From assembly GCA_964529035.1 (NCBI GenBank), contig CAZGUG010000025.1:1-28245 (forward strand): a stretch of 28,245 nucleotides of DNA, read 5' to 3'. Below are positions 1 through 7,561 of the stretch, in pieces; the first letter of the stretch is position 1, and each line of letters starts with the position of its first letter. Position numbers and translations under genes: made by a program. The notes below the pieces were generated by a model. That model made no database searches. It was not told where the DNA came from and saw only the letters and a program-made list of their open reading frames with translations. The stretch comes from CAZGUG01 sp964529035 (GTDB taxonomy: Bacteria > Bacillota > Clostridia > Ch29).

Positions 1-1
1 T

Positions 2-1222
2 GTATCCGCGGCGGGGGGCACCCCGGTGGAATTTCCGTCGATAGCGGTATGCGACGGTATAGCCATGGGACATTCCGGGATGAACTATTCCCTTGCTTCC
101 AGGGAACTTATTGCGGATTCCATTGAAACCATGGCACTGGCCCATGCCTTTGACGGGCTGGTAATGGTGACAAACTGTGACAAGGTTGTACCGGGAATGC
201 TTATGGCGGCGCTCAGGGTCAACGTGCCTTCAGTTGTTGTCAGCGGCGGGCCGATGCTTTCAGGTCGTGCCGGCGGCCGCAGGATAAGCCTGTCGGATAT
301 GTTTGAAGCGGTGGGGGCGGTAAAGGCCGGGCGGATGACCGATGAACAGCTGAGGAGTTATGAGGAAACCGCCTGTCCCGGCTGCGGTTCCTGTGCCGGG
401 ATGTTTACCGCAAACAGTATGAACTGCCTTACCGAAGCGCTTGGAATGGGGCTGCCGGGGAACGGGACCATACCGGCGGGAGACCATTTTATAGAAGATC
501 TCTACGCCGCCGGCGGGGTTCAGGCGGTAATAAGGGAACTGTCCCGCGGCAGCCTTGTAAATACTGATATGATTACCGTTACCGGCCGGACGATGGGCGA
601 AAACATCAAAGAAGTAGTTAACCCGGATACACGGGTGATAAGGCCCCTTGACAATCCGTACAGCCCGGTGGGAGGCCTGGTTATGCTGAAGGGCAGCCTT
701 GCCCCGGACGGGTGCGTGGTAAAGAGGTCGGCGGTGGACGGAGGTATGCTGCAGCACACGGGGCCCGCCCGGGTCTTCGACAGTGAAGAAGATGCCCTGG
801 AGGCCATATATTCCGGCTCGATAAAGGACGGGGAAGTGGTGGTAATTCGCTATGAGGGACCAAAGGGAGGCCCCGGCATGCGTGAAATGCTTGCTCCCAC
901 GTCAGCCCTGGCGGGTATGGGGCTGGACAGGACGGTGGCCCTTGTTACCGATGGGCGGTTTAGCGGAGCCACCCGCGGTGCTTCCATAGGGCACGTGTCA
1001 CCCGAGGCCGCCGAGGGAGGCCCCATTGCCCTGGTTGAAGACGGGGATAGCATTTCAATAGACATGATAGAGGGTACAATACATCTGCAGGTTGAGGACG
1101 GCGAACTTCAAAGAAGGAAGTTATGCAGGGCGGCGCCCAAACCGAAGGTGAGGAACGGCTACCTCGCCCGTTATGCGGAGCTTGTCACCTCCGCAAGCAC
1201 CGGAGCGATACTGAAGGCATAA
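2..1222 (+). CDS. ilvD: Dihydroxy-acid dehydratase IlvD (5' partial, internal segment missing)
   Basis: Dehydrates 2,3-dihydroxy-isovalerate and 2,3-dihydroxy-3-methylvalerate in valine, leucine and isoleucine synthesis; cytoplasmic Fe-S enzyme. The reading frame is open from base 2, so the start codon lies outside the window. Visible family motifs are the CDG segment, NCDKVVPGML, CPGCGSC followed by AGMFTANSMNCLTEALG, RYEGPKGGPGM and the signature VTDGRFSGATRG, so the cluster cysteines and Mg-binding region are kept. About 406 residues are visible. The family is about 550 long and the missing N-terminus should be only about 50-60 residues. The rest of the shortfall is internal: LPGNGTIPA (near base 478) runs straight into GDHFIEDLYAAGG, skipping about 87 residues that normally include MALGGSTN. 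The frame is kept. It is followed 22 bases later by ilvB, probably in one operon. Identity is certain; whether the encoded enzyme is intact is doubtful. Confidence 0.95.
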   Translation, partial: VSAAGGTPVEFPSIAVCDGIAMGHSGMNYSLASRELIADSIETMALAHAFDGLVMVTNCDKVVPGMLMAALRVNVPSVVVSGGPMLSGRAGGRRISLSDMFEAVGAVKAGRMTDEQLRSYEETACPGCGSCAGMFTANSMNCLTEALGMGLPGNGTIPAGDHFIEDLYAAGGVQAVIRELSRGSLVNTDMITVTGRTMGENIKEVVNPDTRVIRPLDNPYSPVGGLVMLKGSLAPDGCVVKRSAVDGGMLQHTGPARVFDSEEDALEAIYSGSIKDGEVVVIRYEGPKGGPGMREMLAPTSALAGMGLDRTVALVTDGRFSGATRGASIGHVSPEAAEGGPIALVEDGDSISIDMIEGTIHLQVEDGELQRRKLCRAAPKPKVRNGYLARYAELVTSASTGAILKA

Positions 1223-1244
1223 CCGGACAAAGGAGTTGTAAACA

Positions 1245-2622
1245 ATGAAGCTTAACGGAGCAGAAATATTAATCCGCTGTCTCATGGAGCAGAAAGTAAA
1301 AGTGGTTTTCGGATATCCCGGAGGCAGCGTGCTAAACGTATACGACGCATTGTACAGGCATAAAGGCGAAATACGCCATATACTCACCTCCCATGAGCAG
1401 GGCGCGGTCCATGCCGCCGACGGTTATGCCAGGGCTGCCGGCAGGACCGGGGTGTGCATTGCCACTTCGGGGCCGGGGGCCACCAACCTTGTTACCGGCA
1501 TAGCCACTGCCTATATGGATTCGGTCCCGGTAGTTGCGATAACCTGTAATGTATCAACCGATTTGCTTGGCAGGGACAGCTTCCAGGAGGTGGACATAAC
1601 CGGTATTACGCTGCCTGTAACAAAACACAATTTCCTGGTAAGGGACGTAAACCGGCTGGCGGATACGGTGCGCAGGGCCTTTTACATTGCCGGCGAGGGC
1701 AGGCCGGGGCCGGTGCTTATAGATATTCCAAAGAATGTAACCGTACAGACCGCGGACTACAGTCCCGTTTGTCCCCGGCCCGTTACAATGCGTGCCGGCC
1801 CCGTCAATCCAAAAAGCGTTGAATATGCGGTTAAGCTGCTTAATGAGTGTAAAAGGCCGTTCATATATGCGGGCGGCGGGGTAAACAATTCCGGTGCAGC
1901 CGAACAGCTGCGAAGGTTTGCGGAAAAGCTAAACAGCCCCGTTGCCTGCAGCCTTATGGGGCTTGGCGGTTTTCCCGGCACCCATCCTTTGTATACCGGG
2001 ATGATAGGCATGCACGGGACAAAGGCTTCCAATATGGCGGTATCCGAATGCGATGTGCTGGTAGCCGTCGGTGCGAGGTTCAGCGACAGGGTGGTAAGCA
2101 ATGTGAAACGGTTTGCACCCGNNNNNNNNNNNNNNNNNNNNNNNNNNNNNNNNNNNNNNNNNNNNNNNNNNNNNNNNNNNNNNNNNNNNNNNNNNNNNNN
2201 NNNNNNNNNNNNNNNNNNNNNTCGGCAGGCCCGACAAAAGGGTGTTCAATATTACCGGAGACGGGTGTTTCAGGATGAACTGCATAGAGATTGCCACTGC
2301 GGTGAAATACAATATACCGGTAATAACGGTGGTGCTAAACAACCATGCCCTGGGGATGGTACGCCAGTGGCAGCGGCTGTTTTATGGACGCCGTTATTCC
2401 GAGACCACTCTGGATACAACCACCGATTTCGTGAAGCTGGCGGAGGCGTATAAAGCGGTGGGCATTAACCTAACCGGCTCCGGGGACGTAGACAGTGTGC
2501 TGGAGAAAGCCCTTGATACCAACGGGCCGGTAGTAATAAACTGTGAAATTGACAGGGACGAAGCGGTGCTGCCCATAGTGCCGCCCGGCGAAGCGCTGAG
2601 CAAATCCATCATGGAATACTAA
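1245..2622 (+). CDS. ilvB: Acetolactate synthase large subunit IlvB (interrupted by N gap)
   Basis: TPP-dependent condensation of pyruvate with pyruvate or 2-oxobutyrate, first common step of branched-chain amino acid synthesis. The N-terminal half carries FGYPGGSVLNVYDAL and SHEQGAVHAADGYAR, with the TPP-activating Glu at residue 51. The C-terminal part has the TPP/Mg motif ITGDGCFRMN...LNNHALGMVRQWQ and ends in a usual VPPGEALSKSIMEY tail. The start follows an AGGAG site. Bases 2122-2221 are N. About 292 residues precede the gap and 132 follow it. A family length near 555 implies 125-140 missing codons (about 400 bases), so 100 N is a placeholder. The frame changes across the 100 N, which fits an unknown true length and not a frameshift. 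No small subunit gene (ilvN) follows; the next gene is an unrelated permease. Confidence 0.95.
2122..2221. other. Assembly gap (100 N) inside ilvB
   Basis: A run of exactly 100 N, the usual placeholder for a gap of unknown size. The flanking bases show no overlap with each other. From IlvB family length the true gap should be roughly 400 bases and a multiple of three. Confidence 0.98.
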
Positions 2623-2644
2623 TGAGAGTATACGGATATTCCTG

Positions 2645-2673
2645 TTGTATTATCCCGCTCGGTTGTGTATAAT
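2645..2673 (+). promoter_or_regulatory. Sigma-A-like promoter for the EamA permease
   Basis: A perfect -10 hexamer TATAAT (2668-2673) lies 17 bases after TTGTAT (2645-2650), a weak -35. It sits in the AT-rich gap between ilvB and the permease, about 75 bases before the permease start. It suggests the permease is transcribed separately from ilvDB. The -35 matches the consensus at only three positions. Confidence 0.6.
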
Positions 2674-2747
2674 TCTTTTATACCCTTTTTCACACTATTT
2701 ATTGTGGGAGAATATAAAGTAATATGTTTGCAAATGGGAGGATAAGA

Positions 2748-3713
2748 ATGGAAGAGCAGGGCATAACCGGGGGAGAGTGTTTAAAGTTGCGGCTTCTCAA
2801 AGACAGGCAGGAACTGAAGGTGGTTGCGGCATATTTGGTAGTATGTATTGTATGGGGTTCGACCTATTTGGGTATACGGATAGGTGTAAGCGAGTTTCCG
2901 CCGGAACTGTTTTCAGGAATAAGGAATTTGGTGGCAGGTTCAGTCATGCTTTTATATGCACGGATTAAAGGACTTGAGTTTCCGAAGAGCCGGACGGATA
3001 TCAGGAGGCTGGCAACCGTCGGAGTATTGCTGCTGTGCGGCAGCATGGGGCTTGTGTCATGGGCTGAACAATGGGTCCATTCAGGGGTGGTTTCGCTGAT
3101 CCTGGCTGCCAGCCCGCTTGTTATGGCATTGATGGAAATAATACTATACAGGGAAAACATACTGGGAATAAGCGGCTGGGCCGGTCTTCTAACAGGCTTT
3201 GTCGGGGTGGGCATACTTGTGACGTCCGCTTCGGCCACCGGGTCCATAGACGCCCTGGGCAGCATGCTGGTTGTTATGGCCACTCTTTTTTGGTCAGCGG
3301 GGTCGGTATATTCAAGAAGGTTTAAGGCGGCGGGGTCCATTGCAACCCATATTGGAATACAGATGCTGGCCGGAGGCATAGGAATGACCACGGCGGGCCT
3401 GCTGCTGGGAGAGGCAGCCAGGGTGAGGTTTACCCCCAAAGGTATGGCGGCTATGGCATACCTGATAGTATTCGGCTCAATCCTGGCCTACAGCTGTTAC
3501 ATATATGTACTCAGGAACTGGCCGGCGGCCAGGGCGGCAACCTATGCTTACATAAATCCGCTGGTGGCGGTTACCCTTGGTTTTCTGATCCTTGGCGAGC
3601 CGGTTACCCATTATACGGTAATTTCAATGGCGGTAATTCTCGGGGGTGTGATAACTGTGCAGGTTTCACTGGCTTCCCGGCGCAGGAAAGAAGCTCTTTC
3701 CGCCGAAAGCTGA
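2748..3713 (+). CDS. EamA/DMT-family permease
   Basis: Predicted 321-residue inner-membrane transporter of the drug/metabolite transporter superfamily (RhaT/YdcZ-like EamA proteins), which export amino acids, metabolites or drugs. Two EamA repeats are visible: VVCIVWGSTYLGIRIGV...PPELFSGIRNLVAGSVMLL near the N-terminus, and VVMATLFWSAGSVYSRRF onward in the second half, ending with AAYINPLVAVTLGFLILGEP-like residues (ATYAYINPLVAVTLGFLILG), typical of the last helices. About ten hydrophobic segments are expected. The start at 2748 was chosen because GGGAGG lies 6 bases upstream; an in-frame ATG at 2724 lacks such a site. It follows ilvB but has its own promoter, so a link to branched-chain amino acids is only a guess. 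Substrate unknown. Confidence 0.9.
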   Translation: MEEQGITGGECLKLRLLKDRQELKVVAAYLVVCIVWGSTYLGIRIGVSEFPPELFSGIRNLVAGSVMLLYARIKGLEFPKSRTDIRRLATVGVLLLCGSMGLVSWAEQWVHSGVVSLILAASPLVMALMEIILYRENILGISGWAGLLTGFVGVGILVTSASATGSIDALGSMLVVMATLFWSAGSVYSRRFKAAGSIATHIGIQMLAGGIGMTTAGLLLGEAARVRFTPKGMAAMAYLIVFGSILAYSCYIYVLRNWPAARAATYAYINPLVAVTLGFLILGEPVTHYTVISMAVILGGVITVQVSLASRRRKEALSAES

Positions 3714-3720
3714 AAAATAT

Positions 3721-3786
3721 TAAAGCCCGTCCCTATTACTGTCCCCTGTTAACTTACAGGGAGCAGTCGATAACGACGGGCCCTTT
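3721..3786. terminator. Inverted-repeat structure between convergent genes
   Basis: Between the ends of the permease (+) and the coat gene (-) lies a nested inverted repeat: an inner hairpin CCCTGT-TAACTT-ACAGGG (3744-3761) and an outer pair AGCCCGTC (about 3724-3731) with GACGGGCC (about 3775-3782). A T-rich stretch follows on the plus side (CTTTTTTAC, about 3787) and, read on the minus strand, an AT-rich stretch follows. It probably ends transcription from both sides. The GGGGACAG segment resembles the GGGGAC core of the repeats elsewhere in the window. Confidence 0.5.
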
Positions 3787-3793
3787 CACTTTT

Positions 3794-4087
3794 TTACATG
3801 TTTCTGAAAATACCGCCAACGTTACCGGTATTCCCGGTATTGCTCTGGGTAACTTCCGACTTGAGCTGTTGAACCTGGTGGTCACTGGCCTTCTGGGCCG
3901 GCCTGTAGTAGTTCTTCTGCTCCGCAACCTTGAACAACTGATAGTGATAGTGTTCACACTGGTTCCTTATCTGCTGTATGGTCTGCCTGAGTTCCTGGTC
4001 TTCGCATTCACCTATCACTCTGCCGTAATTGGACAGGCTTGACTTAAGCGAGCTCAGCACATCGCTTACCATTTCTTTTTCCTGCAT
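3794..4087 (-). CDS. CotF-type spore coat protein
   Basis: Small 97-residue protein of the coat F family, part of the outer protein layers of the endospore. The core is a four-helix, ferritin-like pattern: KEMVSDVLSSLKSSLSNYGRVIGECEDQELRQTIQQIRNQ (long helices) followed by HYHYQLFKVAEQKNYYRPA, the typical CotF ending of a Lys-x-Tyr-Tyr-x-Pro type before a polar tail. The C-terminal tail is rich in Gln, Ser, Asn, Thr and Gly (QSNTGNTGNVGG). The start has an AAGGAGGC site upstream on the minus strand. It follows the 61-residue gene by 12 bases in the same direction, so the two are probably co-transcribed during sporulation in the mother cell. I saw no convincing sporulation sigma-factor promoter upstream. 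Confidence 0.8.
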   Translation of the reverse strand: MQEKEMVSDVLSSLKSSLSNYGRVIGECEDQELRQTIQQIRNQCEHYHYQLFKVAEQKNYYRPAQKASDHQVQQLKSEVTQSNTGNTGNVGGIFRNM

Positions 4088-4099
4088 ATCAATGCCTCC

Positions 4100-4285
4100 T
4101 TATCTTAAGAATGAAATTAGTTTTTGAATGGTGCCGTCAGCGGAGTTGGCACCCTGTTCCATAAGCTGTTTAACATGGGGGTCGTTACACTGCTGTGCAT
4201 AGGTCCTGAGTTTGGTACTTTCGGTCTGATGAGCTCCTATAAGCTCTCTGAGGTTTTGAAGTTCAAGCTCATTTAGCTTTGACAT
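4100..4285 (-). CDS. Small spore-coat-associated protein, CotF partner
   Basis: A 61-residue helical protein beginning MSKLNELELQNLRELIGAH. It is the upstream member of a two-gene unit with the CotF-type gene, 12 bases apart, and starts after an AAGGGGAG site. Short helical proteins of the pattern LNxLELQNLRxLIGxH...YAQQCxDPxxK are common beside CotF genes in Clostridia, and I assign the coat role from this pairing and pattern. It has no cysteine ligand set, signal peptide or membrane segment. Its composition (Gln, Leu, Lys, His) resembles the neighbour, suggesting a shared origin. Exact role unknown. Confidence 0.65.
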   Translation of the reverse strand: MSKLNELELQNLRELIGAHQTESTKLRTYAQQCNDPHVKQLMEQGANSADGTIQKLISFLR

Positions 4286-4360
4286 AGTTACTCCCCTTTC
4301 TTTAATTGTTCTTCCATGCCTGTATTATTTTTTCTCAATGACAGGATAATTATTCGAGGC

Positions 4361-4398
4361 ATAAAAAATAAGGCTGCGAAAAATGCTTTTGCAGCCTT
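4361..4398 (-). terminator. Rho-independent terminator of the HypA-like gene
   Basis: Read on the minus strand, AAGGCTGC (4398-4391) pairs with GCAGCCTT (4377-4370) across a 13-base loop and is followed by ATTTTTT. The stem starts at the stop codon of the HypA-like gene. Confidence 0.85.
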
Positions 4399-4751
4399 TA
4401 TTCGATGCCCTCAATTCTTTTGAGGGTAATGCCGCGGTCGCCGATGAATTCCATATAGCTGCTGCCGCAGTGTTTGCAGCGGCCTTTCCAGCAGACTACT
4501 TCAAACATGCTGCCGCAGTATCTGCACCTTGCCAGGATTTCACCTTTGTCTACAACCAGTTCGGCATCCGCCAGAAGATCTTTACCCTTCAGCCTGTCAA
4601 AGGTTTTTGTTAAGCCATTGATATCTACGTTTTCCCAGGGCCCTAAGACTATATAAACTGCCGTTACCTTCGAAAAATTACTGTCCCTGGCTTTTTGTAT
4701 TACCGAGTCCAGCAGTTTTTGTACCGACGCTTCAATGTTCAGACCAATCAC
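4398..4751 (-). CDS. HypA-like zinc-ribbon protein lacking the N-terminal nickel motif
   Basis: A 117-residue protein that follows the whole length of HypA/HybF, the nickel metallochaperone for [NiFe]-hydrogenase and urease. The pattern KVTAVYIVLGPWENVDINGLTKTF matches the family's beta-strand and helix region, and CRYCGSMFEV...RCKHCGSSYMEF gives the four zinc-binding cysteines in two CxxC pairs, followed by the closing ITLKRIEGIE strand. HypA proteins begin with Met-His-Glu, whose His binds nickel; this protein begins MIGLNIEAS and has no His there. The start is a GTG (4751) behind a poor GGGGG site, so the N-terminus is slightly uncertain, but I see no MHE upstream in frame. There are no hydrogenase or other hyp genes in the window. 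It may be a HypA paralogue with a different metal role; the nickel role is not supported. Confidence 0.75.
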   Translation of the reverse strand: MIGLNIEASVQKLLDSVIQKARDSNFSKVTAVYIVLGPWENVDINGLTKTFDRLKGKDLLADAELVVDKGEILARCRYCGSMFEVVCWKGRCKHCGSSYMEFIGDRGITLKRIEGIE

Positions 4752-4927
4752 CCCCGTTCGGATAGTCGGGCTGCTGCAGCCGATAAGTATTTATATGTTT
4801 ATTTATATTCAGGTATGACATATAAAGCGACCGGGACCGAAGGCACAGGCAGGTCCGGGCGATGCCTAAAATATCAGCCTTAAGATGTCGAAATTATATA
4901 TATAACCAAAATCTAGGATGTGATGTT

Positions 4928-5494
4928 ATGGATATAAAACAGATACCCGTTCTGTCCGAGGACGAGCTTTGGCTTGGGTTTTACAAAAATCATCAAAACT
5001 TTGCGCTGAGGCGCAAATACCAAAGGCTTGTCAGGCTGCTGTCCCACCAAAAGGAAATAACCGAAAACATACGTAAAATAAAAAAGGATAAGAGGGAAAG
5101 TCTGAATAGGGTATTTATGCTGTCACAAAAAGCATACGGCGGGGAAGACGGCGAAGTTTCCGGTGAAATGGAAGCCGAGAAGAACAGGATTGAAGCACTG
5201 AACAGTCAGCTTTTCGAGCTGGGCGCAAGAAGGCAGCGTTTGAAGGAGGAAACCGTCAATGCCAATCTTGCGCTGTTAAAACAGACGGTCAGGGTTGCAT
5301 ACAATGAGATAAAGAAATACGAGAGGCAGCAGCAGGACATCACGGGCCAAATAGATGCACTGAAGGCCTCACTTAACGATATGATAGATAAAAAGCACAG
5401 CCTTGAAGAGGAAAAAAGCAGCCTTTACCGTCTGGTCCACGCCCTCATCGGAAAAGAGGAAGCGGACAAGCTTGATAAAGACTACCTGGAATAA
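4928..5494 (+). CDS. Coiled-coil protein of unknown function
   Basis: A 188-residue, highly charged cytoplasmic protein without signal peptide or membrane segment. Two long heptad-rich stretches are visible: roughly residues 30-105 (RRKYQRLVRLLSHQKEITEN, then EAEKNRIEALNSQLFELGAR) and 110-180 (NEIKKYERQQQDITGQIDAL, then KHSLEEEKSSLYRLVHALIG). The start was placed at the ATG at 4928, with TAGGA 8-10 bases upstream; an earlier in-frame start at 4862 has no such site. It leads the acpS-nnr-ydcC-alr group with a 90-base gap to acpS and is divergent from the HypA-like gene. A TGTCGAA heptamer (4886-4892), the core of a Spo0A box, lies 36 bases before the start. I do not recognise a family. Confidence 0.75.
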   Translation: MDIKQIPVLSEDELWLGFYKNHQNFALRRKYQRLVRLLSHQKEITENIRKIKKDKRESLNRVFMLSQKAYGGEDGEVSGEMEAEKNRIEALNSQLFELGARRQRLKEETVNANLALLKQTVRVAYNEIKKYERQQQDITGQIDALKASLNDMIDKKHSLEEEKSSLYRLVHALIGKEEADKLDKDYLE

Positions 5495-5584
5495 ACGGCT
5501 TTACGGATTTGTTCGGACGGTTACAGGAATTATATGTTTTATATAGAAAATAATATACGGGGGAAACGGGATCGGGGTGACGAT

Positions 5585-5983
5585 ATGATAGCGGGAACGG
5601 GTATAGACATAATCGAAATTGACAGAATAAGGCGTGCGGTCCAAAGGCGTGAAGGTTTTATCGACAGGTTTTTCGCGCCGCAGGAAGCGGCTTATTTCAG
5701 GCGGCGAGGCATGAATATTTCATCGATAGCCGGCGGGTTTGCGGCCAAGGAAGCCGTGGCAAAGGCCCTGGGTACCGGGTTTAAAGCCTTCGGCTGGAAG
5801 GAAATAGAGATAACAAGGGACCCGCAGGGACGGCCGACGGTTAAGCTGCTGGGCAGGGCAAAGGACCTGTGCGCCGACAAGGGCATAGAAAAAATACTTG
5901 TTTCAATATCCCACAGCAGGGATTATGCGGTTGCCCAGGCAGTGGCGCTGGGAGGTGAAAAGCATGAGGGTTGTAACTCCTGA
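5585..5983 (+). CDS. acpS: Holo-[acyl-carrier-protein] synthase AcpS
   Basis: Transfers 4'-phosphopantetheine from CoA to a serine of acyl carrier protein, activating it for fatty acid synthesis; a small cytoplasmic trimer. Visible hallmarks: the N-terminal GTGIDIIEIDRI with the Mg-binding Asp, the FAAKEAVAKALGTGF motif with the second metal-binding Glu and the CoA-contact Lys, and the final ISHSRDYAVAQAVA strand. At 132 residues it is of normal length. The start at 5585 was chosen over an upstream in-frame ATG at 5534 because MIAGTGIDI is the family N-terminus and a GGGGTGA site precedes it. Its end overlaps the next gene by 20 bases, so the two are translationally linked, as in many Bacillota. 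Confidence 0.96.
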   Translation: MIAGTGIDIIEIDRIRRAVQRREGFIDRFFAPQEAAYFRRRGMNISSIAGGFAAKEAVAKALGTGFKAFGWKEIEITRDPQGRPTVKLLGRAKDLCADKGIEKILVSISHSRDYAVAQAVALGGEKHEGCNS

Positions 5984-7508
5984 ACAGATGAGAAAAATAG
6001 ACAAAACCGCCATGGAACGTTACGGCATCCCCGGTGCAGTCCTTATGGAGAATGCCGGGTCCGGCATTGCCAGGGAGGTTTTGAAGCTGCCCGGCGGGCG
6101 GGACCGTGTGGTGATGCTTGCGGGCAGGGGCAACAACGGCGGCGACGTTATGGTGGCTGCCCGGCACCTTGCAAACAGCGGTGTGGCGGTTAAGGTGTTC
6201 CTGGTGGGGGAATACGACAGCCTTATCGGTGATGCCAGGACAAACGCCGACATACTGAAAAGGATGGGAGTAACAATTGACAGCGTGGCCGCTGCTGAAG
6301 GCCTTGGGCCGGTACAAAGGGCCCTGGAATGGGGCCGGGTGGTGGTGGACGGCATATTCGGCACCGGGTTAAGGGGAGAAGTAAAAGGCATCGCCCTTGA
6401 GGTAATAAGGCTTGTCAATGCCGGCGACTCTGCCGTTGTATCGGTTGATATTCCGTCGGGAGTTGACGGGGAGACCGGGGGGATCTGCGGGGACTGTATC
6501 AGCGCTTCGGTTACCGTTACCTTTGGTTATCCAAAGTCGGGGCTTCTGCAGTATCCGGGGGCGGAACATGTGGGAAGGCTTGTGGTGGAGGATATATCCA
6601 TACCCAAGTCCATTGCCGAGGAAATAGGGACAAATATGTTTATGCTAACCAGGGAATACGTATCCCGGTTAATACCCGGCAGAAGGCTGGATGCCCACAA
6701 GGGAAGCTGCGGCAGGGCGGCGGTTATAGGCGGCTCGGAGGGTATGACCGGTGCGGTTGTGCTGGCTTCACTGGGATGCCTTAAGTCGGGAGCCGGCCTT
6801 TTAAGGGCGGCACTGCCCGGCAGGCTCAATTATGTCCTGGAAAACCGGCTCACCGAAGCGGTGTCGGTACCCCTTGGGGAAGGAACAGCCCTCGGGATTG
6901 ACGATGGCACCAAAGACAGGCTTAGGCGGCTGCTTGATTGGGCGGATGCTGCTGCACTGGGGCCGGGCATGGGCGTCGATGCGGACAGGGTAAAGGTTTT
7001 GGAATTTGTGCTTAACAGCGCAAGGGTGCCGCTGGTGCTGGATGCCGATGCCATTAACTGTCTTGCGCTGGACGTTACGCTGCTTAACAGGAAAGAAGGA
7101 CCTGTGGTACTAACCCCCCACCCCGGGGAAATGGCAAGGCTTGTGGGTGGAGATACCGACCGGATTCAAAGTAACAGAATATGGGCTGCCGGCGGGTTTG
7201 CGCAGAAGTGGGACGTTGTTACCGTGCTTAAAGGTGCAAACAGTGTAATAGCAGACCCGGAAGGGAATATATATATAAATACCAGTGGAAATCCCGGCAT
7301 GGCAGCGGGAGGTATGGGGGATGTGCTCACCGGGATTATTGCATCCTTTATCGCCCAGGGCCTTGAACCGGTAAAGGCCGCATGTGCCGCCGTGTACGTT
7401 CACGGCAGGGCGGCGGATCTTATGGCGGAAAACCTGGGCATGTACGGGCTGACCGCATCGGAACTGGCGGATTATATACCCGCAGCCATCAGGGAAACAA
7501 TGGAATAA
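5964..7508 (+). CDS. nnr: Bifunctional NAD(P)H-hydrate epimerase / ADP-dependent dehydratase
   Basis: Repairs damaged (hydrated) NADH and NADPH: the N-terminal domain epimerises R and S hydrates, the C-terminal domain dehydrates the S form using ADP. The 514-residue protein has YjeF_N (about 1-215) with MRVVTPEQMRKID, GRGNNGGD (about 55-61) and VVSVDIPSGVDGETG, then a carbohydrate-kinase-like domain (about 230-510) with HKGSCGRAAVIGGSEGMTGA, LTPHPGEMARLVG and the ATP/ADP-binding GNPGMAAGGMGDVLTGIIA. This is the normal bacterial fusion. The start at 5964 has GGAGGTG 6 bases upstream inside acpS. The next gene follows after 53 bases. Confidence 0.96.
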   Translation: MRVVTPEQMRKIDKTAMERYGIPGAVLMENAGSGIAREVLKLPGGRDRVVMLAGRGNNGGDVMVAARHLANSGVAVKVFLVGEYDSLIGDARTNADILKRMGVTIDSVAAAEGLGPVQRALEWGRVVVDGIFGTGLRGEVKGIALEVIRLVNAGDSAVVSVDIPSGVDGETGGICGDCISASVTVTFGYPKSGLLQYPGAEHVGRLVVEDISIPKSIAEEIGTNMFMLTREYVSRLIPGRRLDAHKGSCGRAAVIGGSEGMTGAVVLASLGCLKSGAGLLRAALPGRLNYVLENRLTEAVSVPLGEGTALGIDDGTKDRLRRLLDWADAAALGPGMGVDADRVKVLEFVLNSARVPLVLDADAINCLALDVTLLNRKEGPVVLTPHPGEMARLVGGDTDRIQSNRIWAAGGFAQKWDVVTVLKGANSVIADPEGNIYINTSGNPGMAAGGMGDVLTGIIASFIAQGLEPVKAACAAVYVHGRAADLMAENLGMYGLTASELADYIPAAIRETME

Positions 7509-7561
7509 AAATCCGGCCGGGGTATTACCGGCTGTCGGGGTAAACGGTTTGGGGGTATGGT

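Noticed and set aside
1245..2622. ilvB as a frameshifted pseudogene
   Set aside because: The frame change is located at the 100 N placeholder, whose length is arbitrary.
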